This document shows, piece by piece, positions 1 to 8,511 of a DNA stretch of 44,122 nucleotides. The stretch comes from Propionicimonas sp. (GTDB lineage: Bacteria > Actinomycetota > Actinomycetes > Propionibacteriales > Propionibacteriaceae). The stretch spans positions 1 through 44,122 of the forward strand of contig NZ_JARKPQ010000365.1 of the NCBI RefSeq assembly GCF_029975155.1, read 5' to 3'. The translations under genes were made by a program, and so were the position numbers. Each line of letters opens with the position of its first letter. The stretch's first letter is position 1. The notes beneath the pieces were generated by a model. It was not told the origin of the DNA and did not search any database. It saw only the letters and a program-made list of their open reading frames with translations.

Positions 1-381
1 GCCCAGGCGTTGCCGCACGTCGAGCTGGTCCGGGGACCGTCCGGGAACCCGATCTACCGGGTCGGCCCGAAGTCGTTCGTGTACTTCCGCACTCCACGTC
101 CGGACGCGTTCGATCCCGAGACCGGCGAGCGCTACCGCGACGTCGTGATCTTCCGGCTGGCGGACGAGGACGCCAAGCAGTCGCTCGTCCAGGACCCGGG
201 CACCCCGTTCTTCACCACCCCCCACTTCGACGGCTACCTCGCCGTGCTGGTGCGGCTGAGCCGGATCGGCGAACTCACCCGCGCCGAGCTGGCCGAGGTG
301 ATCGAGGACGCCTGGCTGTCGCAGGCCTCCGCCCGCCGCGGCCGGGACTACCTCAACGGGCCGGCCCGCATCACCGCCTGA
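1..381 (+). CDS. MmcQ/YjbR family protein (5' partial)
   Basis: The reading frame is open from the first base of the window (Ala-Gln-Ala-Leu-Pro...), so the true start probably lies upstream; only the N-terminal ten or so residues seem to be missing. What remains resembles the MmcQ/YjbR (CyaY-like fold) family: a short opening helix ending in LPHVE, then the 'gnPiYRVGPKSFVYF' strand pair, and a C-terminal section with a lysine/arginine-rich helix (ASARRGRDYL). Members are about 110-130 residues, which fits. Some family members bind DNA, but the biochemical role is not established and nothing here adds to it. It ends seven bases before a decayed hairpin repeat and converges on the DUF1707 gene. 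Family assignment is fairly good; function is unknown. Confidence 0.7.
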   Translation, partial: AQALPHVELVRGPSGNPIYRVGPKSFVYFRTPRPDAFDPETGERYRDVVIFRLADEDAKQSLVQDPGTPFFTTPHFDGYLAVLVRLSRIGELTRAELAEVIEDAWLSQASARRGRDYLNGPARITA

Positions 382-385
382 ACGA

Positions 386-439
386 CCGGGGACAGGTCCC
401 TTTCCCGTTCAGCGGACCGGGAACGGGACCGGTCCCCGG
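386..439. repeat. Decayed GGGGACAGGTCCC inverted-repeat element
   Basis: This is an imperfect inverted repeat: GGGGACAGGTCCC at 388-400 faces GGGACCGGTCCCC near 425-437, with related CCCGTTC/GAACGGG flanks. It belongs to the same family as the elements at 5740, 11979, 19103 and 24901 but has lost some pairing. It lies between two convergent genes, where it could stop transcription from both sides. Confidence 0.6.
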
Positions 440-447
440 CGGTTCAC

Positions 448-1080
448 TCAGCGCAGGTCGGACGGCGGTTCCTGCGCCGGCGGCAGCTGTGGTGTCTCGC
501 CGTGGCGCAGGCCGCGGCGCTCGTCCCGCCGGGCGTGGCGCAGGTCGTGACGGGAGTCCCGCGCGTCCCGGTGGGCCTGGTGCCGCGCGTCCATCTCCGG
601 CGAACGGGACCAGAACAGCGCCATCATGACCGGGATGCCGGTGCCGAGCATCGGCCACATCGGCCAGTAGTAGAGCAGATGGCCGGTGGTCAGCACGGTC
701 ATCAGCCAGATCGCGTTGAACAGCACCGCCAGACCGACCCAGCCCGTCACGACCCGGGCGACCTGCGCCGGCGGCCGTCCCGGCACCGGGCCCGGCGCCG
801 CGCTCGCCACCATCAGGTCGGAGACCAGGGGGGCCAGTTCGCCGAGCGTCCGGGCGCTGGCCGCCTGCAGCGCCCGCTCGTCGTGTTCGGCCGCGTCCAG
901 GCGTCCCTCGGCCCTGGCCTGCTGGACGAGCCGCGTCGCGATGTCGCGGTCGGCGTCCGAGGCCCGCAAGTGCTGGTTGGCCGGCACCCTCGGATCGGCG
1001 GTGAACGCCGACCACGACGGCGTCACCGGCTGCACCGGACGGTCGGGACGGGGCTCCGGAAGGTTCTCCCACTGGGTCAT
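448..1080 (-). CDS. DUF1707 two-helix membrane protein
   Basis: The 210-residue product has a DUF1707 domain at about residues 38-90, with the typical LRASDADRD...EGRLDAAEHDER...RTLGELAPLVSDL pattern. Two hydrophobic segments follow (about 109-132 and 137-157), then a highly charged Arg/His/Asp-rich tail. DUF1707 is common in actinobacteria, usually at the N-terminus of small membrane proteins; its role is not known. The start is the ATG at 1080, preceded by an AAGGAGG-type ribosome site about 8 bases upstream. The gene is divergent from the coiled-coil protein at 1269 and convergent with the YjbR-like gene, so it is probably monocistronic. The domain call is strong; no function is proposed. 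Confidence 0.85.
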   Translation of the reverse strand: MTQWENLPEPRPDRPVQPVTPSWSAFTADPRVPANQHLRASDADRDIATRLVQQARAEGRLDAAEHDERALQAASARTLGELAPLVSDLMVASAAPGPVPGRPPAQVARVVTGWVGLAVLFNAIWLMTVLTTGHLLYYWPMWPMLGTGIPVMMALFWSRSPEMDARHQAHRDARDSRHDLRHARRDERRGLRHGETPQLPPAQEPPSDLR

Positions 1081-1160
1081 CGGCTCGCCTCCTTCGCCAC
1101 GAACCTACGCGCTCGCGTCCGGCTTGGGCAGGGGGTGGCCCGTATCCTCCGAAACCGCTC

Positions 1161-1186
1161 GTCGAGCTTGGCCTGCCAAGCTCGAC
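1161..1186. repeat. GTCGAGCTTGG hairpin (family c repeat)
   Basis: GTCGAGCTTGG (1161-1171) and CCAAGCTCGAC (1176-1186) form an 11-bp perfect stem with a four-base loop. This is a compact member of the dispersed family also seen at 8602, 12013, 13737, 18501 and 22251. It lies in the divergent gap between the DUF1707 gene and the gene at 1269. Confidence 0.6.
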
Positions 1187-1268
1187 CATCGGTTGGTGAG
1201 CGTGGCCGGCGTAGGTGCCAGACCCGGGGATCCCGCGGACATGGGCCATCCTTGGACCAGGAGGGCAG

Positions 1269-2819
1269 ATGACACTGGACACTGTGGAGAACAGGGCCCG
1301 CGCGCTGGCGTCGGACGTGCGGCGGCTGCGGGCGGCGGCGATGTCCGACCCGCAGCGCACCGACGAGCTCGCGGACGCGCTGGTCGACCTCACCGCGGCG
1401 CGACTGCTGGCCTGGGACTTCGTGGAGGCCGCCGCGGACGCACCGGAGTCCGTGGTCCAGGCCGCACGGATCCTCGCCTCGCGCGGACCGTCCGGCCCGT
1501 ACGCCTCGGTGCCGGACGCCGTCCGCTACGCCACGGCGACCGTGCAGCTGGCGGCCGTCCAGGCCGGCCTCGGGCAGGCCGAGGCGGCCGGCCGCACCCT
1601 CGAAGGGCTGGACGCCTGGCGCGCGCAGCTCGGCCGGCTGCCGCTGGCCGCCAACCTGCCCGAGCCGGTGTCGCTGTGGGCGCTCGTCGCCCGCGCCCGC
1701 GCGCTGCTGGACGCGGACGTCCCGCTCGCCAACGCCCACGCCGACGCCGCGGAGGCGGGGCTCCACGCGCTGACCGATCCCCCGGCGTACCTCGCGCTCG
1801 CCGTGCACCTGCTGACGGCCGACTGCCGCTGGGCGGCCGGACGGCCGGAGTCCGCGCTCGCCCACCACTGGCTGGCGCTCGAGGTGCACCGGGCAGCGGT
1901 GGCGGGGGTGGGTGACCGTCCGCGTCCGGCTGTGGCGCGCGCGGCGCTCGCCCCGGTCGTCGCCACCTACGAGCCGTATGCGCAGCGGCTGGCCGCGTCC
2001 GGCGACCCGTCCGGTGGCATCGCAATGCGCCGGGAGGAGCTGGAGGTCGTGGCGCGGTTCGGTGACGACGTCCGGGCGGTGCGGGCGGGGTTGGCGCAGG
2101 CGCTCCGGGCAGCCGGACGCACGATCGAGGCGACCGGGCTCGGGGCGGGCGACCCGGCCGCCGAGACCCCCACGGCCAGGCTGGGCGAGCGGATCACCTG
2201 GACACCGCTCGCGGCGCCGGGCCTCGCTGTGTCCGAGCCCGACCCGGCCGCGGTCGCCGCCTGGCAGCGCGCGGAGCAGGCGGCCGGGTTCGCCGGGGTC
2301 GCCGCCCGCGCGGACGCGGAGCGGGCCGAGTCGGCCATGCGCGCCGCGGCAGAGGACGCCGCTGCCCGGCTGGAGGCCGAGCGGGCGGAGGCGGCACGCC
2401 ACGCCGCCGCAGAGGAGGCTGCTGCTCGCGCGGCCGAAGCCCAGGCCCGGCTGCGCGCCCAGGCCGAGGCCGAGGAACGCGCGGCGCTGGGGGATGCCGC
2501 CGCCCGTGCCGCCGCGGACGAGCGCCGACGCCGGCTCGAGGCGGAGCACCGTCCCCCCGTCGACCCGGAGCACGCCCGGATGGCTGCCGGGCAGCTGGAG
2601 CAGGCCAGGGCCGCCGTCCGCGCCGCCGGCGAGGAGCTGTTGCCGCTCGCCTCGGCGACCGAGCGGCTGGCGGACCTGCTGCGTCCGCTGGCCGCGGCCG
2701 ACCCCGCCTACAGCGGTGAGTTCGCGGCGACGCTGGAGGTCCTGGTCGGGCTGCGCTGGCGGCTCGGCGACACCGAGGGTTCACGGGCCGCAGCCAGGGA
2801 GGCGAAGGCGCTGGGCTGA
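1269..2819 (+). CDS. Ala-rich helical/coiled-coil protein of unknown function
   Basis: The product is 516 residues. The ATG at 1269 follows a strong AGGAGGG site; in-frame codons farther upstream (from 1215) lack one. The first 330 residues or so are helical and look like degenerate TPR repeats (recurrent A..L..A...L..AG...A patterns). Residues of about 335-450 are a nearly pure Ala/Glu/Arg region (AERAE.A.RAAAE.AAARLEAE) that should form a long coiled coil, and a final helical segment ends the protein. No signal peptide or membrane segment is visible, so it is probably cytoplasmic. I do not recognise a named family; a scaffolding role would be a guess. The next gene, DinB, starts about 37 bases downstream on the same strand. 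Confidence 0.7.
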   Translation: MTLDTVENRARALASDVRRLRAAAMSDPQRTDELADALVDLTAARLLAWDFVEAAADAPESVVQAARILASRGPSGPYASVPDAVRYATATVQLAAVQAGLGQAEAAGRTLEGLDAWRAQLGRLPLAANLPEPVSLWALVARARALLDADVPLANAHADAAEAGLHALTDPPAYLALAVHLLTADCRWAAGRPESALAHHWLALEVHRAAVAGVGDRPRPAVARAALAPVVATYEPYAQRLAASGDPSGGIAMRREELEVVARFGDDVRAVRAGLAQALRAAGRTIEATGLGAGDPAAETPTARLGERITWTPLAAPGLAVSEPDPAAVAAWQRAEQAAGFAGVAARADAERAESAMRAAAEDAAARLEAERAEAARHAAAEEAAARAAEAQARLRAQAEAEERAALGDAAARAAADERRRRLEAEHRPPVDPEHARMAAGQLEQARAAVRAAGEELLPLASATERLADLLRPLAAADPAYSGEFAATLEVLVGLRWRLGDTEGSRAAAREAKALG

Positions 2820-2856
2820 GCCGGTGTCGGCGGGGCGTGGCAGGGTGGTGTTCGTG

Positions 2857-3438
2857 ATGGAGACGGCGAAGGACGTGCTGCACCGGTATCTGCGAACGGC
2901 CCGGGAGGCGTTGTTGTGGAAGCTGGACGGGTTGTCGCCGTACGACCTGCGGCGGCCTCTGGTGCCCACCGGGACGAACCTGCTCGGCCTGGTCAAGCAT
3001 CTCGCCGCCATCGAGTCCGGCTACTTCGGTGAGGTGTTCGGCCGTCCGCTGGCGGACGCACCGGCGTGGATGGACGACGAGGACGAGCCGAACATCGACA
3101 TGTACGCCACCGCTGACGAGAGCGTCGCCGAGATCCTCGCCCTCTATCGCCGCGCGTGCGACCACGCGGACGCGACCATCGACGCGCTGTCCCTGGACGC
3201 GCCGGGCGCCGTGCCCTGGTGGCCGCCGGAGCGCCGCCGGGTGACGCTGCAACAGATCCTTGTGCACATGGTGGCCGAGACCAATCGGCACGCCGGCCAC
3301 GCCGACCTGGTGCGCGAGCTCATCGACGGCGCCGCCGGCTGGCGACCCAGCGCGGGCAACCTGCCGGACGTGGCCGCCGACTGGTGGCCCCGCTACGTCG
3401 AGAACCTGGAACGGATCGCCCGCGAAGCCACGGACTGA
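2857..3438 (+). CDS. DinB / DUF664 family protein
   Basis: The product is about 193 residues with the four-helix DinB-like fold: an opening helix with a conserved LxxK (REALLWKLDGLSPYDLRRPL), then the NLLGLVKHLAAIESGYFG helix carrying the first metal-site His, and the later VHMVAETNRHAGHADLVRE helix with the HxxxH-like pair. These three His positions are the usual divalent-metal ligands of the superfamily, which includes mycothiol- or bacillithiol-dependent transferases; no substrate can be read from the sequence. The start could be GTG 2854 or ATG 2857. A CAGGGT -10-like box at 2841-2846 puts the predicted transcript start almost on these codons, so the gene may be leaderless. It ends ten bases before the tandem repeat array. 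Confidence 0.85.
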   Translation: METAKDVLHRYLRTAREALLWKLDGLSPYDLRRPLVPTGTNLLGLVKHLAAIESGYFGEVFGRPLADAPAWMDDEDEPNIDMYATADESVAEILALYRRACDHADATIDALSLDAPGAVPWWPPERRRVTLQQILVHMVAETNRHAGHADLVRELIDGAAGWRPSAGNLPDVAADWWPRYVENLERIAREATD

Positions 3439-3448
3439 GCGTTTCTCG

Positions 3449-3524
3449 GTCATCCCGGCCCCTTCCCGTCATCCCGGCCCCTTCCCGTCATCCCGGCCCC
3501 TTCCCGTCATCCCGGCCCCTTCCC
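3449..3524 (+). repeat. Four tandem 19-bp units (GTCATCCCGGCCCCTTCCC)
   Basis: Four identical head-to-tail copies of a 19-bp unit start at 3449, 3468, 3487 and 3506. The same 19-mer, with at most one change, reappears singly at 3615 and 3724 as the spacer of the adjoining 109-bp repeats. It shares the GTCATCCCGG start of the longer unit, which suggests slippage growth from that element. Confidence 0.95.
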
Positions 3525-3839
3525 GTCATCCCGGGCTTGACCCGGGATCCCTGTGGTGAGGTCGGCTGTGTGGTGCAGGGATCCCGGCGTCCGCCGGGAA
3601 GACGGTGCGGGGTAGTCATCCCGGCCCCTTTCCGTCATCCCGGGCTTGACCCGGGATCCCTGTGGTGAGGTCGTCTGTGTGGTGCAGGGATCCCGGCGTC
3701 CTCCGGGAAGACGGTGCGGGGTAGTCATCCCGGCCCCTTCCCGTCATCCCCGGCTTGACCCGGGATCCCTGTGGTGAGGTCGTCTGTGTGGTGCAGGGAT
3801 CCCGGCGTCCACCGGGAAGACGGTGAGCGTGGGGATGAC
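3525..3839 (+). repeat. Three tandem 109-bp palindromic units
   Basis: Copies begin at 3525, 3634 and 3743 (period 109: a 90-bp element plus a 19-bp spacer). Each element contains CCCGGGCTTGACCCGGG, then a 12-bp stem CCGGGATCCCTG facing CAGGGATCCCGG across a roughly 22-base loop, then GGCGTCC-n-CCGGG. The block opens with GTCATCCC and closes with GGGATGAC, so the array as a whole has inverted ends. Only a few bases differ between copies, which points to recent duplication. Related single elements lie at 8761 and 15437. No protein-coding signal is convincing here. Confidence 0.95.
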
Positions 3840-3918
3840 GACGTTCGCAGGGAGACGGCGGGCGTGAGGGACGGTGGACGATGAGCACCTAGGCTTGAGG
3901 CACCACGAGGAGGACGGC

Positions 3919-4311
3919 ATGAGGCGGACGCTCGCCGCACTGGCGCTGATGATCACGCTGTCCGGTTGCGCGCCGGGAGGGACGCCAGTGAGCACACCCA
4001 GCAACAGCACTCCCGGCACCCCGGCGCCGAGCGTCACCACGCCGGGCTCAGCGCCGTCCGGAGTGCCTGACGCCCGATGGACGGCGATCCTCGACGACCT
4101 CACCGGCCGGGGCGCGCCGACCGACGCGGTCGAGCTGGTCAGTGCCCGCTCGGTCACCTGGAACAACGGCGCCCTCGGCTGTCCCAAGCCCGGCCGCTCG
4201 TACACCCAGGCCCTCGTGCAGGGAATGCAGGTCGTCGTCCGCGCCGGTGACCGGGAGTACGACTACCGCTTCGGCAACGGCGACCGGCCCAAGCTCTGCG
4301 AACGGGGATAG
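3919..4311 (+). CDS. Small secreted lipoprotein of unknown function
   Basis: The product is 130 residues. ATG 3919 has a GAGGAGG site 6-7 bases upstream; an in-frame ATG at 3874 lacks one and would bury the signal peptide. The N-terminus MRRTLAALALMITLSGC is a lipoprotein signal with lipobox L-S-G-C, so the mature protein should be lipid-anchored outside the membrane. A Ser/Thr/Pro-rich linker (about residues 20-50) follows. The C-terminal domain carries a pattern I associate with a conserved actinobacterial family: W-n-n-G-x-LGCP-x-PG-x-x-YTQALVQG...Y-x-Y...LC. Two Cys residues in it (LGCP and KLCE) could pair. A TAGGCT -10 box lies at 3890-3895. Function is unknown. Confidence 0.85.
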   Translation: MRRTLAALALMITLSGCAPGGTPVSTPSNSTPGTPAPSVTTPGSAPSGVPDARWTAILDDLTGRGAPTDAVELVSARSVTWNNGALGCPKPGRSYTQALVQGMQVVVRAGDREYDYRFGNGDRPKLCERG

Positions 4312-4357
4312 GCCGCGATCGGCCCCGCCTGGCGGGCGGGTAGGCCAAGCTGGACCC

Positions 4358-5734
4358 ATGGGAACTCGCCTGACCTTCCTCGGCGGCGCCGGGACGGTGA
4401 CCGGATCGAAGTACCTCCTTGAGGAGTCCGGACGGAGGATGCTGGTCGACGCCGGCGTCTTCCAGGGCGAGAAGAACCTCAGGGAACTGAACTGGAGTCC
4501 GTTCCCCGTCCCGCCCTCGAGCCTCGAACTGATCCTCATCACCCATGCGCACACCGACCATGTCGGCTACCTGCCCGTCCTCGTGCGGGACGGGTTCGAC
4601 GGCGAGATCCTGGCGACGGAGGCGACGTGCGAACTCGCGGAGATCGTGCTGCGGGACGCGGCGTTCCTCGCCGAGCGGGACGCCGAGCACGCGGCCAGCC
4701 ACGGCTACTCCCGGCACACCCCGCCGCTGCCGCTGTTCACCGAGGCCGACGCCGAGAAGGCCCTGCGGCTGTTCCGGGTCGTCGACTTCGACGCGGACGT
4801 CGACCTGGGCGACGGCTGGACGGCCCGCTGGACGCGCGCCGGTCACATCCTGGGCTCGGCCAGCATCCGGGTGCAGGCGCCGTCCGCGTCCGTGCTGTTC
4901 TCCGGCGACCTGGGCCGGGCCGAGCACCCTGTGCTGCGGTCGCGGGAAGTTCCGCCGGGGGCGGAGACGGTGCTGGTCGAGTCCACGTACGGGGAGCGGG
5001 AGCACTTCGAGCCGTCCGGTGCCGAGCACGAGCCGCTGGCTGACCTGATCCGGCGGGCGGCGCGGCGCGGTGGTTCCGTCCTGATCCCCGCGTTCGCCGT
5101 CGACCGCACCGAGGTGGTGCTGCAGACGCTCACCCAGCTGCTGCGGACGGGCCGGATCCCGGAACTGCCGGTCTTCGTGAACTCACCGATGGCCCTGGCC
5201 GCGCTGGACGTCTACCGCGACCGCCGGTTCGCCGGCGAGCTGCGCCCCGATCTCGACGTGGGCGGGTTCGTCGACCTGCCGCACCTGCGCGAGGTGCGCA
5301 GCACCGAGGAGTCGATCAAGCTCAACAACCCGCGGATGCCCTGCATCATCATCAGCTCCTCGGGCATGGCCACCGGCGGACGCGTGCTGCACCACCTCGA
5401 ACACCTGCTGCCGGACAGCCGCAACGCCGTGGTGCTGGCGGGCTATCAGGCCGAGGGCACCCGTGGCCGGGCGCTCCTGAACGGCGTCCAGCAGCTGAAG
5501 CTGCACGGCCGGCAGGTGCCGGTGCGGGCAGAGGTGCTGCAGGACGAGGAATTCTCCGTCCACGCCGACCGCTCGGAGCTGCTGGACTGGCTCGCCGCCC
5601 TGTCCCCCGCCCCGGGCCAGGTGTTCACCGTCCACGGCACGCCGGACTCCGCGTCCGCCCTCGCCCGGGAGATCCGCACCCGCCTCGGCCTGGCCGCAGA
5701 CCCCGCCGTCCTGGCCCGGTCCGTCGACCTCTAG
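4358..5734 (+). CDS. MBL-fold / beta-CASP / RMMBL ribonuclease-like protein
   Basis: The 458-residue product has the order typical of CPSF-73/RNase-J-like hydrolases. The N-terminal metallo-beta-lactamase domain has FLGGAGTVTGS and the metal motif THAHTDHVG (HxHxDH) near residue 65. Further ligands are the His of AGHILGSAS and the Asp of FSGDLG. A beta-CASP insert follows (SSSGMATGGRVLHHLEHLL), then a C-terminal RMMBL domain (EFSVHADRSELLDWL...FTVHGTPDSA). The expected activity is zinc-dependent phosphodiester cleavage, probably of RNA, in the cytoplasm; the true substrate of bacterial members with this layout is uncertain. No ribosome site is seen. CAAGCT ends six bases before ATG, so translation may be leaderless. 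A 26-bp stem follows the stop codon. Confidence 0.9.
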   Translation: MGTRLTFLGGAGTVTGSKYLLEESGRRMLVDAGVFQGEKNLRELNWSPFPVPPSSLELILITHAHTDHVGYLPVLVRDGFDGEILATEATCELAEIVLRDAAFLAERDAEHAASHGYSRHTPPLPLFTEADAEKALRLFRVVDFDADVDLGDGWTARWTRAGHILGSASIRVQAPSASVLFSGDLGRAEHPVLRSREVPPGAETVLVESTYGEREHFEPSGAEHEPLADLIRRAARRGGSVLIPAFAVDRTEVVLQTLTQLLRTGRIPELPVFVNSPMALAALDVYRDRRFAGELRPDLDVGGFVDLPHLREVRSTEESIKLNNPRMPCIIISSSGMATGGRVLHHLEHLLPDSRNAVVLAGYQAEGTRGRALLNGVQQLKLHGRQVPVRAEVLQDEEFSVHADRSELLDWLAALSPAPGQVFTVHGTPDSASALAREIRTRLGLAADPAVLARSVDL

Positions 5735-5739
5735 CAAAC

Positions 5740-5809
5740 CGGGGACAGGTCCCATTCCCGTTCACCCGGAGTCTCCGACCGGAGTGAACGGGAATGGGAC
5801 CTGTCCCCG
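5740..5809. repeat. GGGGACAGGTCCC inverted repeat, 26-bp stem
   Basis: The left arm 5740-5765 and right arm 5784-5809 are exact reverse complements over 26 bases, with an 18-base loop. Convergent genes end 6 bases before it (MBL) and 30 bases after it (dikinase), so it may serve both as a terminator. It is a full-length member of the dispersed family described at 386, 11979, 19103 and 24901. Confidence 0.9.
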
Positions 5810-5838
5810 TTGTTGGGGCCGCGTGGGGCCTGTCCCGA

Positions 5839-8511
5839 CTAACGACGGCGGCGCCGGAGGCAGGCGACGACTGCCACGGCGAGGGCCACGCCGCCGGCGA
5901 TCAGGATGAGTTTGCGCTTGTCGGCGGCCGGTTCGGACGACGCGGACGGCTCTGCGGCTCCCGGCAGGCGGACGGTGCCGGCGGCGCCGTCCACGGTGAT
6001 CTCGTCGCCGGTGTGGATGAGGCGGGTCGCGGCGCCCGTCCCGAGCACGGCCGGGATGCCGTACTCGCGGGCGACGATCGAGCCGTGGCTGAGCACCCCG
6101 CCGATGTCGGTGACCACGCCCGCCGCCATTGCGAACAAGGGGGTGTAGGCCGGCGTGGTGATCGACGCGACCAGAACCTCGCCCGGCTCGAAGGACGCGA
6201 AGTCCTCGGGGCCGGACAGCACCCGGGCGCGAGCGGTGACCACGCCCCCGCTGCCTGCGGTCCCGTTGAGCACGCCACCCTTCGCGCCGCCCTCCCTGGC
6301 CGGGTACATCCACTCGAAGGAGTCCATCGCCCGGCTCTTCGGCAGGTACTGCGGTGGCGTCGCCAGCCGCTGACCGCGGGCGATCACCTTGCGATCTGCC
6401 ACGCGGTCGCGGAGGTCTGCCGCCACGGCCGTCTCCCCGTCCAGAGCGGACGCGGCAGCGCGCGCTTCGGCCAGCGTGAGCCAGCAGACGTCCATCGGAT
6501 CGTCCAGGACGCCGGCCGCCACCAGCCGTCCACCGAACTCACGCAGCAGTCGCCGGGCCGGCGGCAGGAACAGCCCCATCCCGGCCAGCGCGTCCTCGCG
6601 CAACGGCCCGGTGTGCTGCGCCCAGGCGAGCAGCCCGTGCGCCTGGGTGGCGCGCCAACGGTCGAGGCGGGCCAGCAGCCGTCCAGTCTCCTCCTCGCGC
6701 CGCGCCGCGGCCTGCGCCTGCCGGACGTGCGGATCGGGCGCGTCCTCGGCAAGGCTGAACCGCAGCGCCTGCAGCACCGGACCCGGGTCGTCCGCCGGCA
6801 CGGGGTTGACGAAGTCCAGGTTGTACAGCGTGTGCCCGTGGTCGGCCAGGTGCGCGGCGAAGCGCTCGTGCCACTGTGCCCACGCGCTGGGCTCGATCCC
6901 GGCCGGGACGTCAGTGGCGAGCACGTCGACCTTCGGATCGGCGAGCACCTCTGCGAGCCCCTGCTCCCGGGCCCAGCGCGCCAGGTCGTACAGCGATTTC
7001 TCCGCGCGGATCGGCTCGGAGTCGTAGCCCAGCAGGAAGGTGTCCGCCGAAGGGTCGCCGGGACGCCTCAGCAGCCGGTCGTAGACCCCCGTCCAGAGGA
7101 GTTCCGCCATCGACGCCAACGGAATGACGGTCTGGACGGCGGTGTAGTAGTACGCGACGGCGTCCGCCAGCCGTCCGACCGCGGCGAGCAGATCGGACGC
7201 GGGCGTCGCCGCGGCGTCGAGGGCGGTCTCGGCGGCCACCTCGTCCGCGTACTCGGCCAATCGGCGGCGCCAGCGGTCCTCGATCCAGACTCCCCGATCA
7301 CCCACGACCATCCGGATCAGCAGCGGCGAGGACTTCAGCATCTTGCCGAAAGCGTCATAGCCGTACCGGTAGAAGGCGTAGCCGTTGATGGTGGGGAAGC
7401 CGATGTCGCCGTACTCCTGGCCGCCCGACATGTCGCTGAGCATGCGATTCAGCCCTGCCGGGACGGCGGTGGCCATCAGGTCGGCGAACAGTGGCGTGAG
7501 CGGGTCGGGGAGCTGCTCGGTGATGCTGGCCCGGAAGTACAGGCCCTTCTGCGGGACCGGCCAGTCGTCCGGCACCGGCCCGACACGGTCGGGCAGCGCG
7601 GTGATCGGACGGGACTGGACGATGCTGAACTCACCGCCGGTCAGCACCCACTCGATGTCCTGTGGGGCGCCGAAGTGAGCCTCGATCCGGGAGCCGATCT
7701 CGGCCAGGCGCAGGGCGTCCGCGTCGCTGAGCACCGCGGCGTGGCGCAAGGTGTCGTCGGTTTCGCGCGTCTCCGTCCGCCCCCTCGCCGACGGGTCGGA
7801 CTCTGTGCCGGCCACGGCCGGGTGAGGTTCTGCCACGCCGGGAAGGGCATCGATCCGGACGGCCTTGTCCGCGACGTGGCTGCTGAGGACGCGGCCGGCG
7901 TCGGTGTCGACGACGATCATGTCCGTGTCGACGAGCCCGGAGACGACCGCTTCGCCCAGGCCCCAGGCCGCGGTGATCACGGTCTCCTCGCTGCGGCCGT
8001 TGGTCGGATTTGCGGTGAACATGACGCCGGCCGCCTCCGCCACGACCAGTCGCTGCACGACCACGGCGAGGGCGAGGTCGTCCGGATCGACCCCTCGCTC
8101 GGCGCGGTAGTGGACGGCGCGCTCGGACCACAGCGACGCCCAGCAGTCGCGGACGGCAGCCAGCAGGGCGTCCGCCCCGACGACGTTGAGGTAGGTGTCC
8201 TGCTGGCCGGCGAAGCTGGCCTCCTCGAGGTCTTCGGCGGTCGCGGACGAGCGGACGGCCACGGGTCCGCCGCCGAGGGCCGCGTATGCCTCGCGGATGC
8301 CCTCGGCGAGGTCGGAGTGCAGAACCGCGCCGCCGGTGAGTCCGGCCACGCCGTGCTCTGCCACGAAGCGGCGATAGGCAGAGGTGGTGATCACGAACCC
8401 GTCCGGCACCGGGAACCCCGCCCGAACGAGTTCACCGAGGTTCGCGCCCTTGCCGCCCGCGATCGCAATGTCATGCCTCGTCAGATCACCCAACCACCGG
8501 ATCTCACTCAT
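5839..8511 (-). CDS. PEP synthase / rifampin-phosphotransferase-like dikinase with C-terminal membrane anchor
   Basis: The product is 890 residues. The N-terminal PEP/pyruvate-binding ATP-grasp domain shows GGKGANLGEL (19-28) and RSSATAEDLEEASFAGQQDTYL. The middle part has EQLPDPLTPLFADL, a pattern I associate with rifampin phosphotransferase-like enzymes. The phosphohistidine swivel domain is last, with the phosphorylatable His at about 809 in GGVLSHGSIVARE. This ATP-domain/middle/His order and length match rifampin-phosphotransferase-like and short PEP-synthase-like proteins. Such enzymes transfer phosphate from ATP through the His to a small molecule; the acceptor cannot be read here. Unusually, the protein ends with a linker, a hydrophobic segment (about 866-884) and RRRRR, suggesting tail anchoring to the membrane. 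The start is ATG 8511; TACGCT lies six bases upstream, so the gene is probably leaderless. Confidence 0.85.
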   Translation of the reverse strand: MSEIRWLGDLTRHDIAIAGGKGANLGELVRAGFPVPDGFVITTSAYRRFVAEHGVAGLTGGAVLHSDLAEGIREAYAALGGGPVAVRSSATAEDLEEASFAGQQDTYLNVVGADALLAAVRDCWASLWSERAVHYRAERGVDPDDLALAVVVQRLVVAEAAGVMFTANPTNGRSEETVITAAWGLGEAVVSGLVDTDMIVVDTDAGRVLSSHVADKAVRIDALPGVAEPHPAVAGTESDPSARGRTETRETDDTLRHAAVLSDADALRLAEIGSRIEAHFGAPQDIEWVLTGGEFSIVQSRPITALPDRVGPVPDDWPVPQKGLYFRASITEQLPDPLTPLFADLMATAVPAGLNRMLSDMSGGQEYGDIGFPTINGYAFYRYGYDAFGKMLKSSPLLIRMVVGDRGVWIEDRWRRRLAEYADEVAAETALDAAATPASDLLAAVGRLADAVAYYYTAVQTVIPLASMAELLWTGVYDRLLRRPGDPSADTFLLGYDSEPIRAEKSLYDLARWAREQGLAEVLADPKVDVLATDVPAGIEPSAWAQWHERFAAHLADHGHTLYNLDFVNPVPADDPGPVLQALRFSLAEDAPDPHVRQAQAAARREEETGRLLARLDRWRATQAHGLLAWAQHTGPLREDALAGMGLFLPPARRLLREFGGRLVAAGVLDDPMDVCWLTLAEARAAASALDGETAVAADLRDRVADRKVIARGQRLATPPQYLPKSRAMDSFEWMYPAREGGAKGGVLNGTAGSGGVVTARARVLSGPEDFASFEPGEVLVASITTPAYTPLFAMAAGVVTDIGGVLSHGSIVAREYGIPAVLGTGAATRLIHTGDEITVDGAAGTVRLPGAAEPSASSEPAADKRKLILIAGGVALAVAVVACLRRRRR

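Noticed and set aside
3449..3839. CRISPR array
   Set aside because: The repeats are 19 and 109 bp, the spacers are identical, and no cas gene is present.
3507..3940. Small frames translating the 109-bp repeats
   Set aside because: They repeat the same peptide (e.g. GSRVKPGMT) through palindromic DNA and have no ribosome sites.
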